From an uncultured Clostridium sp. (GTDB lineage: Bacteria > Bacillota > Clostridia > Lachnospirales > Lachnospiraceae), in assembly GCA_937885015.1 (NCBI GenBank), contig CALAAS010000055.1, positions 1 through 11,759 of the forward strand: a stretch of 11,759 nt of DNA. Direction: 5' to 3'. The notes below the pieces were generated by a model, which worked only from the letters and a program-made list of their open reading frames with translations, was not told where the DNA came from and ran no database searches. This document shows positions 1 to 6,467 of the stretch, piece by piece. Position 1 is the stretch's first letter. The number at the start of each line of letters is the position of its first letter. Made by a program: the position numbers and the translations under genes.

Positions 1-101
1 ACATAATTACTGGATTTGTAGCCATTTTTTACTTTCACAAGTGTCAAACTCGGGATTTTACCTAAGATTTACAGGGTTGTCAATATCTATTTTCCGGTTT
101 T

Positions 102-132
102 TGCATAAGTTTCCGAGTTTGGAGAAACACTA
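102..132 (+). promoter_or_regulatory. Probable forespore sigma-G/sigma-F type promoter of gpr
   Basis: A TGCATA box (102-107) matches the -35 consensus of forespore sigma factors. It is followed after 18 bases by AACACTA (126-132), which agrees at five of seven positions with the sigma-G -10 consensus CATAMTA. Transcription would start near 139, just before the ribosome binding site at 143-149. In Bacillus gpr is known to be read by sigma-F and sigma-G, so the gene and the promoter type fit. The sites are seen; the sigma assignment is inference. Confidence 0.55.
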
Positions 133-157
133 TGGAGACAGGAAGGAGAGTGAAGAT

Positions 158-1123
158 ATGTTTGAAATCCGAACGGATCTGGCACTGGAAGAAAAGGAGA
201 GTTTTGAGGGGGATGGGGGCGAGGTACAGGGGGTGGCTCTTCGGGAGTGGAAACGGAAAGACAGCCATGTGCGCCTGACAGAGGTTTCCATCATGAATGA
301 ACAGGGAGCTCGTGCTATGGGGAAACCGGTGGGGACATACCTGACGCTGGACGTGCCGGACCTGTCGGCCTGTAGAGAAGACTGCCATGAGGAGGTGGCA
401 GAGGAACTGGGGCAGCAGCTGCGGGGACTGATGGAAAAATGCTGCAGCGGGTTTGGAAGACAGACTTCCGTTCTCGTGGTGGGACTCGGGAATATGCAGG
501 TTACGCCGGATTCTCTGGGGCCCAGAGTGGTGGGGAATCTGAAGATGACCCGTCATTTTCTGGCGGAGTATGGGGAAGAATTCTGTGCCTGTCATAAGCT
601 TCCGGTACTCAGTGGGATTGTTCCGGGAGTCATGGCACAGACCGGTATGGAAACGGTAGAAATTGTGCGTGGAATTGTAAGGGAAACGAAACCGCAGCTG
701 GTGGTGGCGGTGGATGCTCTGGCTGCCAGAAATGTGAAACGGCTGGCTTCCACGATTCAGTTGACAGATACGGGGATTCATCCCGGTTCCGGCGTGGGAA
801 ATAACCGGCACAGTATGACAGAGAAAAGCCTTGGCGTTCCGGTGGTGGCGGTGGGCATTCCCACGGTGGTGGGCGCAGCAGCCATCGTGCACGGTACGGT
901 GGAGGCGCTGGTAAAGACGCTGGCTTCCTCTGAAAAAACGGCCCGATATGGAACCTATATGGAAGAGCTGTCCTCAGAAAGCCAGTACGAGCTGATTCGG
1001 GAGCTTCTGGAGCCGGAATTTGGCCCCATGTATGTGACACCGCAGGATATAGATGAGCGGGTAAAGAATTTAAGTCTTACTGTGTCTGAGGGAATCCATC
1101 AGGCTTTGTTTGGTGAGCTGTGA
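158..1123 (+). CDS. gpr: GPR spore germination endopeptidase
   Basis: This 321-residue protein is the protease that degrades small acid-soluble spore proteins (SASPs) at germination. It is made as an inactive zymogen in the forespore. The N-terminus FEIRTDLALE resembles the RTDLA-type start and propeptide of Bacillus GPR. The core has GLGNMQVTPDSLGP (Asp118) and VVAVDALAARN (Asp186), matching the two conserved aspartates of this family of atypical aspartic proteases, and QLTDTGIHPGSGVGNNR follows. It is shorter than Bacillus GPR (about 370 residues). The start at 158 was chosen because GGAAGGAGAG (141-150) lies 7 bases upstream and a sporulation-type promoter sits at 102-132; an open frame extending back to 41 would run through that promoter. 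spoIIP follows in the same direction 81 bases downstream, probably in the same operon. The family call is very secure. Confidence 0.97.
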   Translation: MFEIRTDLALEEKESFEGDGGEVQGVALREWKRKDSHVRLTEVSIMNEQGARAMGKPVGTYLTLDVPDLSACREDCHEEVAEELGQQLRGLMEKCCSGFGRQTSVLVVGLGNMQVTPDSLGPRVVGNLKMTRHFLAEYGEEFCACHKLPVLSGIVPGVMAQTGMETVEIVRGIVRETKPQLVVAVDALAARNVKRLASTIQLTDTGIHPGSGVGNNRHSMTEKSLGVPVVAVGIPTVVGAAAIVHGTVEALVKTLASSEKTARYGTYMEELSSESQYELIRELLEPEFGPMYVTPQDIDERVKNLSLTVSEGIHQALFGEL

Positions 1124-1204
1124 TGGAAGAAAGAAACCGGGAGAAGCGGAAAGAAAGGCCGTCCTGCTGCATAGAATACCAGAAGGGAAAGGGGCGGGAT
1201 CGGG

Positions 1205-2401
1205 ATGAGACAGAGATTTCCACTGGGAAGGGCCGCTGCGTTGGCGGCTTTGGCGGCCCTGTTGACAGCAGTGCTGTTGAAATTGGATATGGGAAGTCTG
1301 TGGGAAGAGGCTTCCTGGCGGATCTGGTACCCACTTTACAAATCGGCTGCGCCCCGCAGAGAAGAAAAAAAGTGGCAGGCGTCGTGGGAGCGGGATCCCT
1401 CCTACCGTCGATATCAGGAGGATCAGGAGGCATTCCTGGAATACAGGGCATTGTTGAGGCGTCTGGAGGGAAGTGAATTGCTGGAGGGATCCTGGCAGCA
1501 GATCAGGGATGAGACAGATACGGCTTCTAATCCGTCTGCAGCCGGTAAAGGTTATGCCAGCGGTTCTCTGGGCCGGGTGGCAGGCAGCCGCTTTTTTGCA
1601 GGGAAATCCATTCCGGAAAGCAGGTATTATCTGGAACAGCAGCTGGCGGACTATGATTTTCTGATGAAACATTTCTACACCGTCCACCCGACGGCAGCAG
1701 CCGGGCGTGAGCTGATGCGGGCGGATCGGTTTCTGGAAAAGGATTTTTCTCTGAAGACGGGAGATGATACAGGGCCGCAGATTTTGATTTATCATACTCA
1801 TTCTCAGGAGGAATTTGCGGATTATCGGGAAGGAAACCGGGAGGCTACCATTGTGGGCGTGGGGGAATATCTGGCAGAATGCCTGCGAAAACGGGGATAC
1901 CGGGTCATTCACGATACGTCCGTCTATGATTTGCGGGAAGGCGTTCTGGACCGAAGCAGGGCTTATACATATGCAGCAGAGGGAGTTTCTGCAATTTTAC
2001 AGAAAAATCCGTCGATTCAGGTAATTCTTGATATCCATCGGGATGGTGTTCCTGCGGATACCCATCTGGTAACAGAATTAAACGGAACGCAGATGGCGAA
2101 GGTTATGTTTTTCAATGGAACCAGTGAGACTCCCGACGGTCCCATTGAATACCTGAAAAACCCGTACCGGGAGGAAAACCTGGCCTTCAGCTTTCAGATG
2201 AAGCTGTGTGCTGACACAGTCTATCCGGGATTGGCACGGAATATATACCTGAAAGGACTTCGGTACAATCAGCATTTGCGTCCGTGTTCGGCTTTGATTG
2301 AGGTTGGGGCTCAGACCAACACCAGCGAAGAGGCGAAAAACGCCATGGAGCCGTTGGCAGATGTGATGGATATGGTTCTGAACAGTCATCAGCTTAGATG
2401 A
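1205..2401 (+). CDS. spoIIP: Stage II sporulation protein P (SpoIIP)
   Basis: This 398-residue cell-wall hydrolase acts with SpoIID and SpoIIM in the engulfment complex. In that complex SpoIIP is an amidase and endopeptidase that trims peptidoglycan as the mother cell membrane migrates around the forespore. Residues 11-27 form one hydrophobic N-terminal membrane anchor (ALAALAALLTAVLL). Residues 30-190 are a polar linker with a charged, probably helical stretch. The catalytic domain spans about 191-395: ILIYHTHSQE (His197, Glu202), VILDIHRDG (His278) and SALIEVGAQTN (Glu366) are laid out as in zinc-dependent amidases. The ATG at 1205 is the only reasonable start, because an in-frame stop sits at 1172-1174; its ribosome site is weak (GGGAAAGGGG, 1185-1194). 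The gene follows gpr and ends overlapping the convergent methyltransferase gene by 8 bases. Function is assigned by motif and by the familiar gpr-spoIIP pairing. Confidence 0.95.
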   Translation: MRQRFPLGRAAALAALAALLTAVLLKLDMGSLWEEASWRIWYPLYKSAAPRREEKKWQASWERDPSYRRYQEDQEAFLEYRALLRRLEGSELLEGSWQQIRDETDTASNPSAAGKGYASGSLGRVAGSRFFAGKSIPESRYYLEQQLADYDFLMKHFYTVHPTAAAGRELMRADRFLEKDFSLKTGDDTGPQILIYHTHSQEEFADYREGNREATIVGVGEYLAECLRKRGYRVIHDTSVYDLREGVLDRSRAYTYAAEGVSAILQKNPSIQVILDIHRDGVPADTHLVTELNGTQMAKVMFFNGTSETPDGPIEYLKNPYREENLAFSFQMKLCADTVYPGLARNIYLKGLRYNQHLRPCSALIEVGAQTNTSEEAKNAMEPLADVMDMVLNSHQLR

Positions 2402-3227
2402 AATTTTTTCCCAGTTCCCAGAAGGCCACTGCGCTGGCGGCAGCCACATTGAGGGAGTCTACTCCATGGGACATGGGAATACGAACGGTGTAATCACAGG
2501 CTGCGATGGTTTCCGGAGCCAGGCCGTCCCCTTCCGTTCCCAGAACAATAGCCAGTTTTTCCTCTGTGCGAAGGTTTGGATCATCAATGGAAACGGAATC
2601 ATCCTTCAGCGCCATGGCAGCAGTTTTAAACCCCATGCGTTTTAGAACCGTCGGGCCGCATTCCTGCCATGAGCCTTCTGTTTCCGGAAAAAAGGTCCAG
2701 GGGATCTGGAATACTGTGCCCATGCTGACCCGCGATGCCCGGCGGTAGAGCGGATCGCTGCAGCCTGGGGTGAGAATTACGCCATCCATGTGCAGCGCTG
2801 CAGCGGAGCGGAAAATCGCCCCCACATTGGTAGGATTCATGACCTGTTCCAGAACGGCGATCCGGCGCATTCCACCAAGGATGGAGGATAGGGGCGGAAG
2901 AGGGCGCCGCCGCATAGCACATAAAGCGCCGCGGGTCAGCTGAAAGCCGGTCAGTTTTGTCAGGAGGTCAAAGGGGGCGGTAAACACGGGAATAGGGCCG
3001 CACCGGGCGATGACGTCCTGCCCAGCCCCCTCCGCGTGCTTTTCTTCCATCAGAAGGGACAGCGGTTGGTATCCGGCATTTAGTGCCCGCAGGATTACAT
3101 TGGGACTCTCGGCGATGAAAATGCCGGTATCCGGTTCATAATAATGAAAGAGCTGCCCCTCAGTCAGGCGCGCGTAGACATCCAGTTCTGGGGCGGAAAA
3201 ATCCGTGATCGAAATAATTTCTGCCAT
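2394..3227 (-). CDS. TrmH/SpoU-family RNA 2'-O-methyltransferase
   Basis: This 277-residue SPOUT-class enzyme would transfer a methyl group from S-adenosylmethionine to a ribose 2'-OH in tRNA or rRNA. The C-terminal half carries all three SpoU motifs: NPTNVGAIFRSAAAL (residues 131-145, with Asn134 and Arg140), IVLGTEGDGL (227-236), and IPMSHGVDSLNVAAA (250-264), which form the trefoil-knot cofactor pocket. Residues 1-110 are less conserved and probably form the substrate-recognition domain. Which RNA nucleotide is modified cannot be told from sequence. The start has a GAGAGG ribosome site 10 bases upstream and a strong promoter at 3315-3344. The stop lies inside the end of spoIIP, so the pair is convergent and overlapping. 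The family is certain, the target unknown. Confidence 0.93.
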   Translation of the reverse strand: MAEIISITDFSAPELDVYARLTEGQLFHYYEPDTGIFIAESPNVILRALNAGYQPLSLLMEEKHAEGAGQDVIARCGPIPVFTAPFDLLTKLTGFQLTRGALCAMRRRPLPPLSSILGGMRRIAVLEQVMNPTNVGAIFRSAAALHMDGVILTPGCSDPLYRRASRVSMGTVFQIPWTFFPETEGSWQECGPTVLKRMGFKTAAMALKDDSVSIDDPNLRTEEKLAIVLGTEGDGLAPETIAACDYTVRIPMSHGVDSLNVAAASAVAFWELGKNFI

Positions 3228-3314
3228 GTCAGGTCATCCTCTCAAAATGAAATAGGTATGTATTATGGCGGCTTCTTTGTTTGACGCGAAAAGCCGCATG
3301 TTTTCTTCCATGTG

Positions 3315-3344
3315 ATTATACAGGGTAAAAAGCTAAATTGTCCA
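3315..3344 (-). promoter_or_regulatory. Sigma-A type promoter of the RNA methyltransferase gene
   Basis: Reading the minus strand, TGGACA (plus 3339-3344) and a perfect TATAAT (plus 3315-3320) are separated by 18 bases and lie about 90 bases before the methyltransferase ATG. This is the best housekeeping-type promoter in the window. Its -35 box overlaps a TTG (3338) that would otherwise be a possible upstream start for the divergent MATE gene, which argues against that start. Confidence 0.6.
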
Positions 3345-3427
3345 CACAAAAAAGGAATCCTGTGATAAAATCGAAACAGAAAAAATTCCGGTCAGGAAGA
3401 AAAAAAGAAAGTCTGGAGCAGAGGACA

Positions 3428-4735
3428 ATGGAGAAAAATTTTAGAGAATTTGCAAAATATGCGTCCATGAACGTGATGGGAATGATAGGACTTTCCTGTT
3501 ACATACTGGCGGATACTTTTTTTATAGCCCAGGGTTTGGGCGCAGACGGACTGGCGGCGCTGAATCTGGCGATCCCGGTGTACAGTGCCGTCCATGGAAG
3601 CGGCCTGATGCTTGGGATGGGCGGTGCGACCAAATATGCGATCTTGAAAGGTCAGGGAGTCCGGGAGGGCGGGAGCCGTATGTTTACAGATACAGTGGCC
3701 ATGGCAGTGGTGCTGGCTGCTTTCTTTATGGCAGCGGGCCTTTTGGGAGCAGGGACAGTGACCCGGACTCTGGGGGCAGATGCGGCGGTTTTTGATATGA
3801 CAGAGACCTATCTGAAGGTTATTCTCCTGTTTTCCCCGGCTTTTATGGCCAATGACATTCTGCTGTGCTTTATTCGAAACGACGGAAATCCGCGGCTGGC
3901 CATGATAGCTATGTTAAGCGGCAGTTTTTCCAATATTATCCTGGATTACGTATTTATTTTTCCCCTGCGAATGGGAATTTTTGGCGCCGTTCTGGCGACC
4001 GGGTTTGCGCCTCTCATCAGCATGGCAGTCCTGTCCTCTCATTTTATAAAAAAGAAGAATGGGTTTTCCCTGAAGAGAGCGCTGCACCTGCGCCAGGACG
4101 CAGGCTCCATCCTGATGCTTGGGTTTCCATCTCTGATTTTAGAGGTTGCCTCGGGCCTGGTAATTATCGTGTTTAACCTTCTGATTATGAAACTGGAGGG
4201 CAATGTGGGGGTGGCGGCTTATGGCGTCATTACCAATCTGTCTCTGGTGGTCATTGCCATATTTACTGGGATCGCCCAGGGGATGCAGCCACTGACCAGC
4301 CGAGCCTACGGCCAGGGAAGACGGGAGGAAACGGTCTGCCTGCTCCGGTATGGTCTTCTGACATCGCTTGCGATCGCTGCCCTTCTGTACGGTATTGTGT
4401 TCTTTTTTGCGGATCCCATTGCGCTGGTCTTCAACCGTGAGCAGAATGAGACACTGCAGGAAATGGCCGTGTATGGAATGAAGCTGTATTTCACGGGGAT
4501 ATTCTTTGCCGGGATCAACGTGGTGCTGTCTATGTTTTTCACCTCCACGGAGCTGGCGCTGCAGGCTCATGGGATTTCGCTGCTGCGGGGATTGATTTTA
4601 ATTGTTCCGCTGGCGGTTCTGTTTGCTCGCCTGGGGGGAATGACCGGCGTCTGGCTGGCTTTTCCGGTTACGGAAGCGCTGACGGCTGGCCTTGGATGGG
4701 TGTTTGGCCGGAACAGATATGCGCATTCTGGCTGA
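3428..4735 (+). CDS. MATE-family multidrug/cation efflux transporter (MepA-like)
   Basis: This 435-residue integral membrane protein is predicted to have about 12 transmembrane helices in two related halves, as in the MATE superfamily. MATE pumps expel cationic drugs or metabolites using a Na+ or H+ gradient. The first half shows ADTFFIAQGLGADGLAALNL followed by GSGLMLGMGGATKYAI, a pattern typical of MepA-like clostridial members. The second half starts near GFPSLILEVASGLVIIVFN. The ATG at 3428 is preferred: GGAG (3415-3418) lies 9 bases upstream and the protein then starts at the usual MATE N-terminus. An in-frame TTG at 3338 would add 30 lysine/arginine-rich residues but has no good ribosome site and lies in the opposing promoter. 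The gene ends 2 bases from the convergent ROK gene. The natural substrate cannot be deduced. Confidence 0.92.
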   Translation: MEKNFREFAKYASMNVMGMIGLSCYILADTFFIAQGLGADGLAALNLAIPVYSAVHGSGLMLGMGGATKYAILKGQGVREGGSRMFTDTVAMAVVLAAFFMAAGLLGAGTVTRTLGADAAVFDMTETYLKVILLFSPAFMANDILLCFIRNDGNPRLAMIAMLSGSFSNIILDYVFIFPLRMGIFGAVLATGFAPLISMAVLSSHFIKKKNGFSLKRALHLRQDAGSILMLGFPSLILEVASGLVIIVFNLLIMKLEGNVGVAAYGVITNLSLVVIAIFTGIAQGMQPLTSRAYGQGRREETVCLLRYGLLTSLAIAALLYGIVFFFADPIALVFNREQNETLQEMAVYGMKLYFTGIFFAGINVVLSMFFTSTELALQAHGISLLRGLILIVPLAVLFARLGGMTGVWLAFPVTEALTAGLGWVFGRNRYAHSG

Positions 4736-4737
4736 GT

Positions 4738-5868
4738 TTATACGGTTTTAATAAATTGCCTGATATAAAACAGCGCTGCTCCAATGGCAGGCGTATACTG
4801 CCCGTGTACCCCCAGCAGGATATTATTTTCCGGCATAGGAAATGGAGAGGACAGGTTGATTAGTTCCGTCAGTGTTTTTATGTCCTTGTCCGTGAAATAG
4901 GGAGCTAAATAGCCGCTTAGGATGACAGGGGCATCAATAACCAGGTTTAAATTTCGGATTGCAAAAGAAAGATGTTTCAGATAATCTTCCCAGATCGCTT
5001 TGATCTGGGGGGATTTTTTTTCTCTCAGGAGGAAGAAAAAGTCTTTAACCGTCAATCCGGAAGTATGCTCCAGAGCATTGGCAGAGCAATAGGTTTCAAG
5101 GCAGCCATGGCTTCCGCAATAACAGAGAGGGCCGTCCGAATTGATGCAAATATGCTCAATCGCGCCGCTGTGCATGGAGCTGCCCTGATGGATCTGGTAA
5201 TTGGTTACGATGGCCCCGCCCAGGTTCCGGTTGAGCAGAAGGATCAAGGCGCTGTCAAGATCGGGGTGATTCCATAATTCCAGATAAGCTGCAGATTTAG
5301 AATCATGCTCTAAGTGACAGGGGTACGGAAAATACTGCGAAAAATTTTTCAGGTGCATTCCTGTATTCTCCATGATTTTTCCATACGTTACCACGGAATT
5401 ATCCTGAGACGTGATGCCCTGTGTGGCAATGGAAATTCCGAGGACTTTTTCCTCATAATGGTTTGTGCGGATAAATTCCAGCACGGTAGCGGAAATCTGC
5501 TCATAATAATCTGGAGTATCCGAATAGGGGAGAGAAAACGTATCGGTATAAAACGCATTTCCGTATAAATCAACAGCAGTCACATGATAGATGTTTTTCA
5601 AAATGGCAATTCCGATTGAGATTTTAAAATCAGATACAATTTGAATGGCCTGCGCTTTTCTTCCTCCGGTGGAATCAAAAAATCCGTCTCGCTGGATCAG
5701 GCCGGCTTTTTCCAGTGCAGTCAGGTTCTGACTGACTGTCGATAATCCCATTTGTAAATCCTGAACAATCTGCAGCTTAGAAGTCTTCTTTTTGCTGTAA
5801 ATATACTGATAGACCTTTGATTTATTAATTTCCTTTAATTGAATTGTCGTTAATCCTTTTTCATTCAT
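4738..5868 (-). CDS. ROK-family transcriptional repressor (NagC/XylR-like)
   Basis: This 376-residue protein is a sugar-responsive repressor. Residues 18-61 form a winged helix-turn-helix (IVQDLQMGLSTVSQNLTALEKAGLI region). The rest is a ROK sugar-kinase-like fold: LEHDSKSAAYLELW (Asp189), the zinc motif with His239 and LCYCGSHGCLE (Cys249, Cys251, Cys256), and TPAIGAALFY near the end. The usual G-E-x-G-H motif reads GAIEH here, so catalysis is doubtful and a sensor role is likely. Three ATGs are possible (5880, 5877, 5868). The ribosome site GAAAGGA abuts the first, so the third, 12 bases downstream of it, is chosen, though 5877 remains possible. The gene is divergent from the dehydrogenase-permease-kinase operon, which makes that operon its likely target. 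The inducer is unknown; fructose or a related ketose is a guess from the neighbours. Confidence 0.92.
   Translation of the reverse strand: MNEKGLTTIQLKEINKSKVYQYIYSKKKTSKLQIVQDLQMGLSTVSQNLTALEKAGLIQRDGFFDSTGGRKAQAIQIVSDFKISIGIAILKNIYHVTAVDLYGNAFYTDTFSLPYSDTPDYYEQISATVLEFIRTNHYEEKVLGISIATQGITSQDNSVVTYGKIMENTGMHLKNFSQYFPYPCHLEHDSKSAAYLELWNHPDLDSALILLLNRNLGGAIVTNYQIHQGSSMHSGAIEHICINSDGPLCYCGSHGCLETYCSANALEHTSGLTVKDFFFLLREKKSPQIKAIWEDYLKHLSFAIRNLNLVIDAPVILSGYLAPYFTDKDIKTLTELINLSSPFPMPENNILLGVHGQYTPAIGAALFYIRQFIKTV
4986..5021 (+). terminator. Strong intrinsic terminator inside the ROK gene, reading with the MATE gene
   Basis: CCCAGATC (4989-4996) pairs perfectly with GATCTGGG (5002-5009) around a 5-base loop. 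Three further base pairs are possible outward (two G-T and one C-G), and eight T residues follow (5014-5021). This is a textbook Rho-independent terminator for plus-strand transcription, about 250 bases past the MATE stop. It lies within ROK codons for EKKSPQIKAIW. MATE transcripts ending here would carry about 280 bases antisense to the ROK mRNA. Confidence 0.65.
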
Positions 5869-5942
5869 GGTTTTCATCATTCCTTTCGCTTCGCTTAAGT
5901 CACAAACAAGTGGGACTTTGAACCCGGACTCTTATCATTGGT

Positions 5943-5959
5943 AATAAACCATGTTTATT
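5943..5959. promoter_or_regulatory. Candidate operator: AATAAAC-CAT-GTTTATT inverted repeat
   Basis: Perfect 7-base arms are separated by 3 bases, 75 to 91 bases upstream of the ROK start. Size, AT-richness and position suit an autoregulatory site for the ROK repressor, whose relatives NagC and XylR bind AT-rich inverted repeats. Binding is inference only. Confidence 0.35.
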
Positions 5960-6136
5960 TAGTCGCAGGATGACAGTCACTGTTGCTATTCCTTTTTTAT
6001 TAAGGTAATGGTACTCAGGATGAAGTTAAAATACTCCATCTGCTGTGGACTTGATGTCCGCATCAAGCCATCTATGTTCCTGGTGTGGGTTTTCTCCTGC
6101 CAGCAATGAATCCGCTGGTAAGAAAAAGTCTGTCCG

Positions 6137-6170
6137 AATTGCCAAAGCAGGCGACTGCCTGAAACCAATT
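6137..6170. repeat. Imperfect inverted repeat / hairpin
   Basis: CAGGC (6148-6152) and GCCTG (6157-6161) enclose the 4-base loop GACT. Outer arms AATTG (6137-6141) and CAATT (6166-6170) also pair, with an asymmetric internal loop between. The structure lies inside the unexplained block and may reflect a structured RNA or the end of a small mobile element. Confidence 0.4.
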
Positions 6171-6180
6171 TTTCTGTAAT

Positions 6181-6208
6181 TTGCAAAAAAGGGTTTTTAT
6201 GAACCCTT
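6181..6208 (-). terminator. Weak intrinsic terminator-like hairpin
   Basis: AAGGGTT (6189-6195) and AACCCTT (6202-6208) form a 7-base stem with a 6-base loop. On the minus strand the second arm runs into a T-stretch (plus-strand A-run at 6185-6190). There is no recognisable minus-strand gene upstream for it to terminate, so it may be a leftover from an inserted element. Confidence 0.35.
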
Positions 6209-6267
6209 ATACAAGTGCGTCCCAAAATCCACTTTATTTTTCACTCTTAATCCCCTGAAAGTTATAT

Positions 6268-6280
6268 CTGTATCATACAG
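6268..6280. promoter_or_regulatory. Candidate operator: CTGTAT-C-ATACAG palindrome
   Basis: A perfect 13-base palindrome with a single central base, 188 bases before the dehydrogenase start and about 100 bases before its probable promoter. The GTnnnnnAC-type spacing resembles operators of the FadR branch of GntR regulators, which often control uronate genes. No GntR gene is present in the window, so the regulator would be encoded elsewhere. Confidence 0.35.
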
Positions 6281-6379
6281 TTAAGATCTGGTTTTATTTT
6301 AATCCATTCCTTACTGAAATTCAATTGAGAGACCGAAATCTGACATAATTGCTAAAAAACAAATAAAAAATTGTATTTT

Positions 6380-6408
6380 TTGTCTATTGATTTCAGCGAT
6401 AATACAAT
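6380..6408 (+). promoter_or_regulatory. Probable promoter of the dehydrogenase-permease-kinase operon
   Basis: TTGTCT (6380-6385) and TACAAT (6403-6408) are spaced by 17 bases, a good housekeeping sigma arrangement. Transcription would begin near 6415, giving a leader of about 50 bases that contains the operator-like repeats at 6419-6447. Confidence 0.5.
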
Positions 6409-6418
6409 ATAAACTAAA

Positions 6419-6447
6419 CTTAAAGTTAAGTGATAAGCTTAAGTTAA
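6419..6447. promoter_or_regulatory. Operator-like repeats downstream of the operon promoter
   Basis: CTTAAAGTTAA (6419-6429) recurs almost exactly as CTTAAGTTAA (6438-6447), 19 bases apart. The stretch can also be read as an inverted pair, AACTTAA (6417-6423) and TTAAGTT (6439-6445). It lies between the probable transcription start and the ribosome site, where a bound repressor would block elongation or initiation. The divergent ROK protein is the natural candidate to bind it. Confidence 0.4.
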
Positions 6448-6467
6448 AATTAAAAGGAGAAGATGGG

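Larger units (their letters stand above)
5986..6225 (-). pseudogene. Unrecognised 79-codon ORF, possible gene remnant
   Basis: An open frame of 79 codons with a composition unlike its neighbours: rich in His, Trp, Cys and Thr, ending QQMEYFNFILSTITLIKKE. No ribosome binding site precedes its ATG, and a hairpin followed by a T-run (6189-6208) lies within its first codons. I do not recognise a family. It may be the decayed tail of a mobile-element gene, part of a repeated non-coding element, or a chance frame. The positions are reported so that the stretch can be searched; no function is claimed. Confidence 0.2.
5881..6467. other. 587-base AT-rich intergenic region between ROK gene and sugar operon
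   Basis: No gene could be confidently recognised here. From left to right it holds a 7-base-arm inverted repeat (5943-5959), an unrecognised minus-strand ORF (5986-6225) with hairpins at 6137-6170 and 6189-6208, a 13-base perfect palindrome (6268-6280), a probable promoter (6380-6408), two near-direct operator-like repeats (6419-6447), and the ribosome site of the dehydrogenase (6453-6460). The middle third looks like inserted or decayed sequence rather than a simple control region, since 587 bases is far more than a divergent promoter needs. Confidence 0.7.

Noticed and set aside
1..25. Minus-strand ATG at 23-25 reading off the left edge (M-A-T-N-P-V-I-M)
   Set aside because: Only eight codons are visible, no good ribosome site precedes it, and although TTGACA lies upstream on that strand no -10 box is correctly spaced. 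Too little to call a gene.
41..157. In-frame N-terminal extension of gpr
   Set aside because: The added residues do not resemble GPR, a ribosome site sits before 158, and the likely promoter lies inside the extension.
80..892. 270-codon minus-strand frame opposite gpr
   Set aside because: It is rich in His, Ser, Arg and Pro, has no family resemblance, and fully mirrors a certain gene on the other strand.
1120..1476. Plus-strand frame starting at the gpr stop codon, overlapping spoIIP
   Set aside because: Although its ATG overlaps the gpr stop, the product is Arg/Gly-rich, has no recognised domain, and most of it lies within spoIIP in another frame.
1070..1912. 280-codon minus-strand frame opposite spoIIP
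   Set aside because: Low-complexity shadow of spoIIP with no ribosome site or recognisable domain.
2156..2171. Minus-strand CCCG-GTA-CGGG hairpin followed by five T residues inside spoIIP, as a terminator for the methyltransferase gene
   Set aside because: The stem has only four pairs with a 3-base loop; too weak to call.
3338..3427. TTG start extending the MATE protein by 30 residues
   Set aside because: No strong ribosome site, an unusual Lys/Arg-rich extension, and overlap with the -35 box of the divergent promoter.
5900..5940. tRNA-like T-loop sequence (GGGTTCAAAGTCCC on the minus strand)
   Set aside because: The arm does not form a 5-base T-stem, and no anticodon arm, D arm or acceptor stem could be found around it.
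6387..6467. Longer frame of the dehydrogenase from a TTG at 6387
   Set aside because: It runs through the promoter and operator-like repeats, has no ribosome site, and the extra Lys/Leu repeats come from AT-rich non-coding sequence.
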